From assembly GCF_021532275.1 (NCBI RefSeq), contig NZ_JACBOT010000012.1, positions 58,265 to 122,264 of the forward strand: a stretch of DNA of 64,000 nt, given 5' to 3'. Under the pieces are notes generated by a model that made no database searches, was not told the origin of the DNA, and saw only the letters and a list, made by a program, of their open reading frames with translations. Every line of letters begins with the position of its first letter. The stretch's first letter is position 1. Source of the stretch: Brevibacterium sp. UCMA 11754 (GTDB taxonomy: Bacteria > Actinomycetota > Actinomycetes > Actinomycetales > Brevibacteriaceae). Shown here piece by piece: positions 25,081 to 32,419 of this stretch. Position numbers and translations under genes: made by a program.

Positions 25081-26472
25081 TCAGAGCTTCGTCCAGGCTT
25101 CCGAGAGGACGCCGCGGATGATCTGCTCCATCTCGTCGAACTCCTTCTGACCCACGGTCAGGGGAGGCGAGAGCTGGATAACTGGATCCCCACGGTCATC
25201 GGCACGGCAGTACAGGCCGTTTTCATACATCTTCGCGGACACGAAGTTCTTGAGGATGCGCTCCGACTCCTCCTCTGTGAAGGACTCCTTGGTGTCGCGA
25301 TCCTTGACGAGTTCGATGCCGTAGAAGAAGCCCTCACCGCGAACGTCACCGACGATCGGCAGGTCCTTGAGCTTCTCGAGCGTGAACTTGAACGCGGCGG
25401 CATTCTCGTGGACGTGATCGTTGAGCTTCTCTTTCTCGAACACGTCGAAGTTTGCCATCGCGGCGGCACAGGCGACGGGATGACCGCCGAAGGTGTAGCC
25501 GTGGTAGAAGGTCTCCTCGCCACCGGGGCCGAAGGGCTCGAACAGGCGATCCGAGGCGATCATCGCACCCAGCGGAGCGTACCCTGAGGTGATGCCCTTG
25601 GCGCTGGTGATGATGTCGGGGACGTAGCCGAAGTCGTTGCAGGCGAACATATCGCCGATGCGACCGTAGGCGCAGATGGTCTCATCGGAGACCATGAGCA
25701 CGTCGTACTCGTCGCAGATCTCACGCACCCGATCGAAGTATCCGGGTGGCGGTGGGAAGCAGCCGCCGGAGTTCTGCACCGGCTCGAGGAACACGGCCGC
25801 AACCGAATCGGCGCCTTCGAACTCGATGGCCTCGGCGATGCGGTCGGCTGCCCAGCGGCCGAAGGCCTTCTCATCGTGGGCGTAGGGCTGCGGCGAACGG
25901 TAGAAATTCGTGTTGGGCACCTTGATCGCACCAGGTACCAGGGGCGCAAACTGTTCGCGCAGATCCGGCAGCGAGGTCACGGACAGGGCACCGTGCGGCG
26001 TGCCGTGGTAGGCGGTAGCGCGTGAGATGATCTTGTGCTTGCCCGGTTTGCCGGTGATCTTGAAGTAGTTCTTCGCCAGCTTCATCGCGGACTCGACCGA
26101 ATCACCGCCGCCGGAGGTCAGGAAGACGCGGTTGAGGTCGCCGGGAGCGTAGCTGGCCAGGCGCTCTGAGACCTCGATGGCCTGCGGATGGGCGAAGGAC
26201 CACAGCGGCATGAACGGCAGCTTCAGCGCCTGATCGTACATTGCCTTCGCGATCTCCTCGCGACCGTGGCCAACTTGGACAGTGAACAGTCCGGCCAGGC
26301 CGTCAAGGTACTTGTTGCCCTTATCGTCGAAGATGTGGTGGCCTTCGCCACGGGTGATGATCGGTGCTTCACCACCGTTGAACAGTGACTGGTGCGGAGC
26401 CATGTGCATCCACACGTTGTTGCGGATGGCATCCTGATAGCCGGTGCCAGCTCTGGTGACATTCTCTGTCAT
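25081..26472 (-). CDS. Class III (PLP-dependent) omega-aminotransferase
   Basis: A 463-residue aminotransferase. The core shows FLTSGGGDSVESAMKLAKNYF (phosphate-binding turn), RATAYHGTPHGALSVT, FLEPVQNSGGC, VSDETICAYGRIG (the PLP-ring Asp) and SAKGITSGYAPLGAMI with the Schiff-base lysine. The class acts on terminal amines such as putrescine, GABA, beta-alanine or 2,4-diaminobutyrate. The start at ATG 26472 overlaps the Lrp/AsnC stop (ATGA at 26469-26472), so the regulator is cotranslated. Next to a DoeA-type gene, diaminobutyrate (as in DoeD) is an attractive substrate, but polyamine or GABA catabolism fits equally well. Confidence 0.87.
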   Translation of the reverse strand: MTENVTRAGTGYQDAIRNNVWMHMAPHQSLFNGGEAPIITRGEGHHIFDDKGNKYLDGLAGLFTVQVGHGREEIAKAMYDQALKLPFMPLWSFAHPQAIEVSERLASYAPGDLNRVFLTSGGGDSVESAMKLAKNYFKITGKPGKHKIISRATAYHGTPHGALSVTSLPDLREQFAPLVPGAIKVPNTNFYRSPQPYAHDEKAFGRWAADRIAEAIEFEGADSVAAVFLEPVQNSGGCFPPPPGYFDRVREICDEYDVLMVSDETICAYGRIGDMFACNDFGYVPDIITSAKGITSGYAPLGAMIASDRLFEPFGPGGEETFYHGYTFGGHPVACAAAMANFDVFEKEKLNDHVHENAAAFKFTLEKLKDLPIVGDVRGEGFFYGIELVKDRDTKESFTEEESERILKNFVSAKMYENGLYCRADDRGDPVIQLSPPLTVGQKEFDEMEQIIRGVLSEAWTKL

Positions 26473-26954
26473 CGCGTCCCCCAATTGTATTTTTGCTTTT
26501 CGAGTGAGAGGTACATGAAGAGCTCCGTGTCCACGACTGCGTCGATCGAACGGAGCTCTTGGTTGACGAATTCGATCAGGTGGCGATCCGATTCGCAGAC
26601 GATCTCGACCAGGATGTCGAACGACCCTGCGGTCACGACGAGATAGTCGATCTCGTCGTATCCGTGAAGTCTGTCGGCGACCTTGGAGATATCGCCCCGA
26701 ACCTTGACTCCCACCATGGCCTGTCGGGCGAAGCCCAGACTCAAGGGATCGGTCACGGCGACGATTTCCATCACGCCGGAATCGATGAGCCTGGAAACCC
26801 GCTGACGGACTGCGGCTTCGGACAGCCCGACAGACTTGCCGATTGCCGAATATGACTTGCGTCCATCGTGCTGCAACTCGACGATGATCGCTTTCGATTT
26901 CTCGTCAAGATTGCCCAGGCGGTGACTGCTTCCGCTCGGCATCAAGTGGGCCAT
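26469..26954 (-). CDS. Lrp/AsnC-family transcriptional regulator
   Basis: A 161-residue regulator. The N-terminal winged helix is LDEKSKAIIVELQHDGRKSYSAIGKSVGLSEAAVRQRVSRL, and the C-terminal RAM domain includes GVKVRGDISKVADRLHGYDEIDYLVVTAGSFDILVEIV. Such proteins form octamers that sense amino acids. GGAGGTGA lies before the ATG. It is the first gene of a unit with the aminotransferase and is divergent from the DoeA-like gene. In ectoine-degrading bacteria an AsnC-type regulator (DoeX) has this role, so that is the leading hypothesis. Confidence 0.9.
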   Translation of the reverse strand: MAHLMPSGSSHRLGNLDEKSKAIIVELQHDGRKSYSAIGKSVGLSEAAVRQRVSRLIDSGVMEIVAVTDPLSLGFARQAMVGVKVRGDISKVADRLHGYDEIDYLVVTAGSFDILVEIVCESDRHLIEFVNQELRSIDAVVDTELFMYLSLEKQKYNWGTR

Positions 26955-27004
26955 TCTTCACCTCCGTGATTTGGGTCTCAGCACAATCTATCATCAATTC
27001 GGTC

Positions 27005-27032
27005 GGAATGCGCATCCTGGTGTGCGAATTCC
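27005..27032. promoter_or_regulatory. Candidate operator between the Lrp/AsnC and DoeA-like genes
   Basis: GGAATGCGCA (27005-27014) and TGTGCGAATTCC (27021-27032) form an imperfect inverted repeat in the 192-bp divergent promoter region. It is the best Lrp/AsnC-type site I can see there. Confidence 0.35.
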
Positions 27033-27110
27033 GTCGAATCCTAAAAAGATTGATTCTGGATCCGTCATGAATCTGCATTTCTACCCGCGACAACACGCGT
27101 GTCGCAGTGA

Positions 27111-27149
27111 TTGACATGGTGTGATGCGGCTCACCACACTGTAATCATG
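27111..27149 (+). promoter_or_regulatory. Promoter of the DoeA-like gene, probably leaderless
   Basis: A perfect -35 TTGACA (27111-27116) is followed 18 bases later by CACACT (27135-27140), six bases before ATG 27147. The same six-base spacing as other genes here supports this start and a leaderless transcript. Confidence 0.45.
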
Positions 27150-28475
27150 AATGAGGGTGAGCTGTTCTACGCCGGAGAAGACAACCGGCCGGATGTGCAG
27201 GGAATGCGGCCCGGTGCCCAGCAGGGCCGGGCAGGACAGGAAGTCAGAGCTCGCCCACAGCCGCGGCCAGGCGAGGTCGACACGATCGGCGCGAACAATC
27301 TGTCGTTCTCTCCGGACGAGTACTTGGGGCGCATCGCCTCGGTGCGCAATCGGATGGTCGATCAGGGACTGTCTGCGCTCATCGTCACTGATCCGGCGAA
27401 CGTCTACTATCTGACCGGCTACAATGCCTGGTCCTTCTACACCCCGCAACTGCTGTTCGTCCCGGCTGCGGGTCCGCTCACACTGTTTCTGAGGGACATG
27501 GACGCCAAGGGAGCTATGCACACCTCGTGGCTGCCGCCCGAGGACATCGTCGGATATCCCGAACGCTATGTGCAGAGACCCCACATCCACCCCTTCGACT
27601 GGGTGGCCTTCGCGCTCCGGCAGCGTTGGGAGGTCGCCCGGGCGTCCTCATCGCCGGTCGGCGTTGAGATGGACTCGCACTTCTTCTCGCCGCGAGCTTT
27701 CCGATCGCTGGTCAACGGCGTGCCCGAGTGGAGGCTCGTCGACTCCTTCGAGCTGGTCAACTGGATCCGGGCGATCAAATCTCCGTCCGAGGTGGCGCTG
27801 ATGCGCAATGCCGCCGAGGTGACCACGGAGTCGATGAACGCGGCACTGGGAACCATCGGGGTCGGTATCGCGCAGAACGAGGTGGCGGCGGAGATCGCTG
27901 CCGCGCAGGCTCGCGGACGCGGCAGCTCCTGGGGTGACTATCCGGCCATCGTTCCGCTGCTGCCCACGGGGGAGAGCGCTGACACTCCACACCTGAGCTG
28001 GACGGACCGCAAGTTCATCGACGATGAGTCGGTGAGCATTGAGCTGGCCGGCGTCCACCGCCGATACCACGTGCCCTTGGCTCGGACTGCCGTGGTCGGA
28101 AAGCCGAAGCAGGAGCTCATTCGTCTCGAAGGCGTCGTCGCCGAGGCGCTGTCCGCGGTTCTCGAGGTCGCCGCACCTGAGGTGCCCACCGCTGAGCTCG
28201 CCCGGACGTGGAACCGCGTGCTGGCGCTGGCGGGCCTGGAGAAGCCGAGCCGCCTGGGGTACTCAATCGGAATCGGCTATCCGCCCGATTGGGGCGAGCG
28301 CACGATCTCGATTCGGACCGAGGACGATCAGTTCCTCGAGGCGGGAATGACCTTCCACCTCATCTGCGGAATGTGGATGAACGGGTACGGCTACGAACTG
28401 TCCGAGTCCATTCTCATCACCGACACCGGCTGTGACACATTCACCGCATTCCCCCGCGAGCTGATCCGGGTCTGA
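27147..28475 (+). CDS. doeA: Ectoine hydrolase (DoeA)-like M24 family protein
   Basis: A 442-residue pita-bread fold protein. The N-terminal creatinase domain precedes a C-terminal M24 domain with GDYPAIVPLLPTG, PHLSWTDRKF, ELAGVHRRYHVPLARTAV and GYSIGIGYPPDWGE, the segments I associate with DoeA, which opens the ectoine ring to N-acetyl-2,4-diaminobutyrate. The usual metal ligands are changed: the Asp-Asp region reads ELAG...YHVPLAR and the His motif reads GYSIGIGYP. Like creatinase and known DoeA, it is probably metal-independent. It is divergent from the Lrp/AsnC-aminotransferase unit. DoeB and DoeC are not in the window. An Xaa-Pro-peptidase-like role is the alternative. Confidence 0.75.
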   Translation: MNEGELFYAGEDNRPDVQGMRPGAQQGRAGQEVRARPQPRPGEVDTIGANNLSFSPDEYLGRIASVRNRMVDQGLSALIVTDPANVYYLTGYNAWSFYTPQLLFVPAAGPLTLFLRDMDAKGAMHTSWLPPEDIVGYPERYVQRPHIHPFDWVAFALRQRWEVARASSSPVGVEMDSHFFSPRAFRSLVNGVPEWRLVDSFELVNWIRAIKSPSEVALMRNAAEVTTESMNAALGTIGVGIAQNEVAAEIAAAQARGRGSSWGDYPAIVPLLPTGESADTPHLSWTDRKFIDDESVSIELAGVHRRYHVPLARTAVVGKPKQELIRLEGVVAEALSAVLEVAAPEVPTAELARTWNRVLALAGLEKPSRLGYSIGIGYPPDWGERTISIRTEDDQFLEAGMTFHLICGMWMNGYGYELSESILITDTGCDTFTAFPRELIRV

Positions 28476-28509
28476 CAAGCACCTCGGCGCCGGCAGATCG
28501 ATGCGGATC

Positions 28510-29898
28510 TCAGGCCATGAACTGGATCCAGAGACCGAGCGCCACCGCGTTGACTCCGGCTACAGCCAGAGCCCGCCCCTGAACCCAGGCGATGTCATTT
28601 GCCGAGGCGGGCGCAGAAGGTTCGGCCATCTGCACCGACATCGCCACACGCGGAGGGGCAGCCAGTGCTGCGAGCGAAGCGGCGGCATTGCCTGCTGCCA
28701 CCACGGGCAGAGATGGAACGTGGGACGCTGTCGCAACCGCGTCGATGGTGCCGGTGAACATGGAGTTCGCGCCGGTGTTCGAGCCGGTGACGACGGCTCC
28801 GGTCGCCGTCAGCCATGGTGTGAAGAGGACGAGTCCGGCGGGCACAAGCGTCCCGATGGCTGCGCTCATCCCGGTTGTCGTCATGATCCATCCCATGAGC
28901 ATGAACGCGGCAGTCCCGGCGCCGATGGGCAGCCAGGAGCGCACGGCGGACACAGTGACACTGCTGCGAGAGGTGACTCTGAGTGCGGCGATCACACAGG
29001 CGGCGGCCAGCCAGAACGGAGGAGAGGCAGCGATCTGAGTCAGCAGGGAAGGGAACGCCGACTGCAGCGCGCGTGCGATGAGCAGGCCCACGGTGAGGGT
29101 GGTGTACGGCAGGACTGCCAGGCCCAATCTGTGTGTGAAGCCGGTTCTGCGGCGGCGGATGATGAAGAGGGTGCCCATCACAGCGATGACGAGGAGTGAG
29201 CCGATGATGCCAGCCGGAGCCATGCCGACCAGGATGTTCGCGGCGAGGATGCCTGTCCACAGGAGGGCCGCAGCGGCGCCGATTCCGAGGCACGAGGTCA
29301 GCCTGGGGCGCATGACGAGGATCACCGAGGTTGCCACGATGATGACCGGTATCGCATTGATCCACGCTGTTGCCACACCGAGATCGTCTACGTTGACGCC
29401 GGTGAGCGCGGCTGCGACCGTGGTCCCGGGGCCGAGTGCGCCCCACGGTACGGCGATGAGTCCCAGGAGTCCGAGGATCGCTGATTGACGCAGCGAACAG
29501 CCGAGCAGACGGAGAACGGGGACTCCGATAGTCACCCCGATGCCGAAGCCGGTGACAGATTCGGCGAACGGGACGAGGCCGAAGACGACGAGGGCCACGC
29601 CGAGCGGTCGGCTGGGCGCCGCCGATTCGACCCAGGCGGAGATCTCGCCCATCGAGCCTGCTGCTTCAAGCAGACGAGCGAGGACCATTCCGAAGAGGAG
29701 GATGAGGGCGACTTCGAGGATGAGGGGGAAGTAGTCCGCCCCGGATTCGAGCAGAACCGACATCGACGTCGGAAAGAAGAAGATGACTGCAAGACCGGCG
29801 GCGATGACCCCGGCTGCGGCGGAGACCCACGAACTCTGTTTGAGGATGAGCAGGGCGATGGCGAGCATAATGGGGGCAAGCGCCAGCAGTGGAGTCAT
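28510..29898 (-). CDS. LctP-family L-lactate permease-like transporter
   Basis: A 462-residue integral membrane protein with about 12-13 hydrophobic segments. VPFAESVTGFGIGVTIGVPVLR and GSNTGANSMFTGTIDAVA are LctP signatures. Characterised members take up L- or D-lactate or glycolate with protons; the substrate here is unproven, and the protein is shorter than the 530-560 residues usual in LctP. It converges on the DoeA-like gene and is divergent from an XRE-cupin regulator, which suggests that regulator controls it. Confidence 0.85.
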   Translation of the reverse strand: MTPLLALAPIMLAIALLILKQSSWVSAAAGVIAAGLAVIFFFPTSMSVLLESGADYFPLILEVALILLFGMVLARLLEAAGSMGEISAWVESAAPSRPLGVALVVFGLVPFAESVTGFGIGVTIGVPVLRLLGCSLRQSAILGLLGLIAVPWGALGPGTTVAAALTGVNVDDLGVATAWINAIPVIIVATSVILVMRPRLTSCLGIGAAAALLWTGILAANILVGMAPAGIIGSLLVIAVMGTLFIIRRRRTGFTHRLGLAVLPYTTLTVGLLIARALQSAFPSLLTQIAASPPFWLAAACVIAALRVTSRSSVTVSAVRSWLPIGAGTAAFMLMGWIMTTTGMSAAIGTLVPAGLVLFTPWLTATGAVVTGSNTGANSMFTGTIDAVATASHVPSLPVVAAGNAAASLAALAAPPRVAMSVQMAEPSAPASANDIAWVQGRALAVAGVNAVALGLWIQFMA

Positions 29899-29906
29899 AT
29901 GAGAAG

Positions 29907-29939
29907 TTCCATCATGTGAAGAAGTTTATGTTGATGGAA
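29907..29939. promoter_or_regulatory. Candidate operator for the XRE-cupin regulator
   Basis: TTCCATCA (29907-29914) and TGATGGAA (29932-29939) are a perfect 8-bp inverted repeat 17 bases apart, in the 78-bp gap between the divergent LctP-like and XRE-cupin genes. Confidence 0.45.
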
Positions 29940-29964
29940 ACAACTCTACTATTCAAGAATAAAC

Positions 29965-29979
29965 TATGATGTCACAATG
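29965..29979 (+). promoter_or_regulatory. Leaderless promoter -10 box for the XRE-cupin regulator
   Basis: TATGAT (29965-29970), nearly the full -10 consensus, lies six bases before ATG 29977. Confidence 0.6.
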
Positions 29980-30525
29980 GCGAACACAGAGGACCTCGGA
30001 GCCCGTGTATTCGGCGCGCGGATCAGAGCCCGCCGCAAGTACAACGACTTGACTCTCAACGAACTCGCAGTCCGTGCTGGAATCTCCCGGGCGGCACTGT
30101 CGAAGATCGAACGCGGCGAACAGGACACGTCGGTCTCGAACGCCATGGGCCTCTCCCGAGCACTCGGCGTCGAGGTGGGAGAGCTCCTCGCCCCGCCGGA
30201 GGTGGTCATCGCCCGGAGCAGCTCCATCCCTGCCCACAGCGGATACGGCAGGGGCACCCTGCGGCGAGACCTTCCCGCGCCGCAGGAGAACATGGAAGTC
30301 GTCCACTACAAACTCGATCCGCACTGCGAAACCGCGTCGTTCGCGGCACACCGCAGCGGCTCACGTGAGTCCTTCTTCGTCCTCGCCGGCACGATCGAAA
30401 TCGTCACCATCGATCGCCGGACGACTCTGCGAGCGGGAGACTGTGCGCAGGCGCCGGGCGATGTTCCCCATCAGCTGACCAACCCGGGTGACGAGCCGGC
30501 GGAACTCATGCTCATCATCGTCTGA
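29977..30525 (+). CDS. XRE-family regulator with C-terminal cupin domain
   Basis: A 182-residue regulator. The N-terminal helix-turn-helix is ARRKYNDLTLNELAVRAGISRAALSKIERGEQDTS, and the C-terminal half is a small cupin (RSGSRESFFVLAGTIEIVTIDRRTTLRAGDCAQAPGDVPHQL) that presumably senses a small ligand. This architecture commonly controls a neighbouring transporter or catabolic unit, here the divergent LctP-like gene. The short ligand-binding domain resembles PuuR-like regulators. The ATG follows TATGAT by six bases. Confidence 0.88.
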   Translation: MANTEDLGARVFGARIRARRKYNDLTLNELAVRAGISRAALSKIERGEQDTSVSNAMGLSRALGVEVGELLAPPEVVIARSSSIPAHSGYGRGTLRRDLPAPQENMEVVHYKLDPHCETASFAAHRSGSRESFFVLAGTIEIVTIDRRTTLRAGDCAQAPGDVPHQLTNPGDEPAELMLIIV

Positions 30526-30552
30526 GACGGCAGAAAGCTGAAGGGCCTGAAG

Positions 30553-30633
30553 GTGCCCTTGACGAAGCGAACCGACCTCGGGCATCCTGGTGCTGATCCA
30601 TTCCCGGCGAAAGACAGTCACTTCGTGAAGTAA
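30553..30633 (+). CDS. Candidate leader ORF (26 codons) upstream of the ABC-F gene
   Basis: A GTG-started ORF of 26 codons with GAAGGG seven bases upstream. It begins MPLTKRTDLG and ends DSHFVK with TAA at 30631. The stop lies two bases before the left arm of a hairpin that would pair with the ribosome binding site of the ABC-F gene, which is the position expected of a translation-attenuation leader peptide. The coding claim rests on this geometry only. Confidence 0.45.
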   Translation: MPLTKRTDLGHPGADPFPAKDSHFVK

Positions 30634-30635
30634 TT

Positions 30636-30697
30636 CCTCATTTCCGCATCACGCGGGTGCAACGGACCCGCAGCGCACTTCTGTGCACGAAATGAGG
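30636..30697 (+). promoter_or_regulatory. RNA structure predicted to hide the ABC-F ribosome binding site
   Basis: CCTCATTTC (30636-30644) is complementary to GAAATGAGG (30689-30697), which contains the GAGG ribosome binding site of the ABC-F start at 30704. Inside the closing stem are two smaller hairpins: GCGGGT/ACCCGC (30653-30658 with 30666-30671) and GCAC/GTGC (30675-30678 with 30683-30686). The result is a three-way junction. Confidence 0.65.
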
Positions 30698-30703
30698 ACA
30701 CAC

Positions 30704-32356
30704 ATGACTGCTGCCGTATCCATCTCCAATCTCGGCTACCGCCTCGGCGACGACACCGAGATCTTCACATCACTGAGCGCCACTATCCCTGCTGCCACCG
30801 TCGGCCTGGTCGGCGACAACGGGGTCGGCAAATCCACTCTCGCCAGGATCATCGCCGCTCTGCTCAGGCCCACTGCCGGGAGCATCACCGGTGCCGAGGG
30901 TGCCGTCTACATCGATCAGCTGCTTCCGCACACCGACGACAGCGTCGCCTCGGCGCTGGGAATCACCCCCATCAGGACTGCACTGACGAAGGCGCTGGCC
31001 GGTGACGCCGGACTCGAAGACTTCGAGATCATCGGCGGCGACTGGGACATCGAGGAGCGGGCGTTGGAGGCTCTGGCCGACCTCGGTCTGAAGCTCGACG
31101 CCGACGCCCTGGATCGTCGGCTGTCCACCTTCTCGGGAGGTCAGGCCATGCGCATCGGTCTGGCCAGAGCCGCGCTGGCGGGCGACCGCTGGCTGATCCT
31201 CGACGAACCCAGCAACAACCTCGACGAGGCAGGGCGTCGACGCCTGGCCGCTCTGCTCCAGGGCCGGTCCGGACCGACCCTGGTGATCTCGCACGACCGC
31301 GCACTTCTGTCGACCGTCTCGACGATCGTCGAGATGGCGGACCAGCTGCGGGTGTACGGAGGAGACTTCGATGACTACGAGGCCATGGTTGCGGCCGAGG
31401 AAGAGGCGAAGCTCGCGGACCTCGTCGACGCCAAGAAGTCACTGGCAATAGAGAAGCGCCAGCGCATCGAACTCGAGACGAAACTGGCCAGGGCGGACCG
31501 GAAGGCGGCCAAGGACAAGGAGAACAAACGTCGACCGAAGATCGTCATGAACGGTCTGACGGACTTCGCCCAGAAAAGCGCAGCGAAGCGTCGAGGAGAC
31601 AAAGCCGCCGACGAGGAGCAGGCCCGCTCCTCGGTTCACTCTGCCAAGGACGCCCTGCGCAGGGACTCGAGCATTCGCCTTGATCTGCCGGAGACCGCGA
31701 TCCATTCCGGTAAGCGAGTCCTCGACATCTCCGGGGGAGCGCTGGACCAGCCGCGCACGGTGGTCGGACCCGAGCGCATCAGGCTGACCGGTGCCAACGG
31801 CTCCGGGAAATCGACGTTGCTGACCGCAATCGCCGGCAGACACGACACCGGTGCGCCTATACACGAGCTGTTTCCGAACATGTCGATGACAGTTCCGGTC
31901 CCGATCGGCATCCTCGACCAGCAGTACAGGCTGCCGCCGACACTGACCGTAATGGAGGCGGTGAGGGAGAACAACCCCAGTCTCGGTCCGCACCGCGTCC
32001 ACGAGGTACTGGCTGCGATGGGGCTGCGAGCGGGCCGGACCGATCAGCTCTGCTCGACCCTGTCGGGAGGGGAACGGTTCCGTGTGGCACTGGCGACGAG
32101 TCTGCTCCAGGACCCCGCTCCGCAGCTGCTCGTACTCGACGAACCGGGCAACAACCTGGACCTGTCATCGCTGACCGCGCTCGTGACCGCTCTGGACGGA
32201 TTCGGCGGATCCATGATCGTGGTCACCCACGATGATCGTCTCGCCGAGGAGCTGCGTCTCGACGTCGAATGGGACATCCGGGAGTTTCTGGCCCAGGAAC
32301 AGGTTGAAGCGGACAAGGATGAGAAAGAGACGGAGGGGCCATATGCGCGATCGTGA
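30704..32356 (+). CDS. ABC-F family ATPase (ribosome protection or translation factor type)
   Basis: A 550-residue soluble protein with two ABC cassettes and no membrane domain. The first has GDNGVGKSTLARI, LSTFSGGQAMRIGLARA and WLILDEPSNNLDEAG; the second has GANGSGKSTLLTA, STLSGGERFRVALATS and LLVLDEPGNNLDLSS. A charged linker at about residues 235-320 joins them. ABC-F proteins act in the ribosomal E site and some displace antibiotics from the 50S subunit. I cannot tell a housekeeping from a resistance member by sequence, but the structured leader with a small ORF is typical of inducible resistance. The start at 30704 has GAGG six bases upstream. Confidence 0.9.
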   Translation: MTAAVSISNLGYRLGDDTEIFTSLSATIPAATVGLVGDNGVGKSTLARIIAALLRPTAGSITGAEGAVYIDQLLPHTDDSVASALGITPIRTALTKALAGDAGLEDFEIIGGDWDIEERALEALADLGLKLDADALDRRLSTFSGGQAMRIGLARAALAGDRWLILDEPSNNLDEAGRRRLAALLQGRSGPTLVISHDRALLSTVSTIVEMADQLRVYGGDFDDYEAMVAAEEEAKLADLVDAKKSLAIEKRQRIELETKLARADRKAAKDKENKRRPKIVMNGLTDFAQKSAAKRRGDKAADEEQARSSVHSAKDALRRDSSIRLDLPETAIHSGKRVLDISGGALDQPRTVVGPERIRLTGANGSGKSTLLTAIAGRHDTGAPIHELFPNMSMTVPVPIGILDQQYRLPPTLTVMEAVRENNPSLGPHRVHEVLAAMGLRAGRTDQLCSTLSGGERFRVALATSLLQDPAPQLLVLDEPGNNLDLSSLTALVTALDGFGGSMIVVTHDDRLAEELRLDVEWDIREFLAQEQVEADKDEKETEGPYARS

Positions 32357-32404
32357 GTCGGCGACATCTGCTTGTGCAGGTGGTCCATCATTTGACGGCT
32401 CGGG

Positions 32405-32419
32405 GATAATGGCATGGTG
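32405..32419 (+). promoter_or_regulatory. Leaderless promoter -10 box for dus
   Basis: GATAAT (32405-32410) lies six bases before GTG 32417. The ATG at 32414 is in the same frame but would be only three bases from the box. Confidence 0.5.

Noticed and set aside
26905..27117. 70-codon frame in the Lrp/AsnC-DoeA gap
   Set aside because: It overlaps the regulator start and promoter elements and has no ribosome binding site or family.
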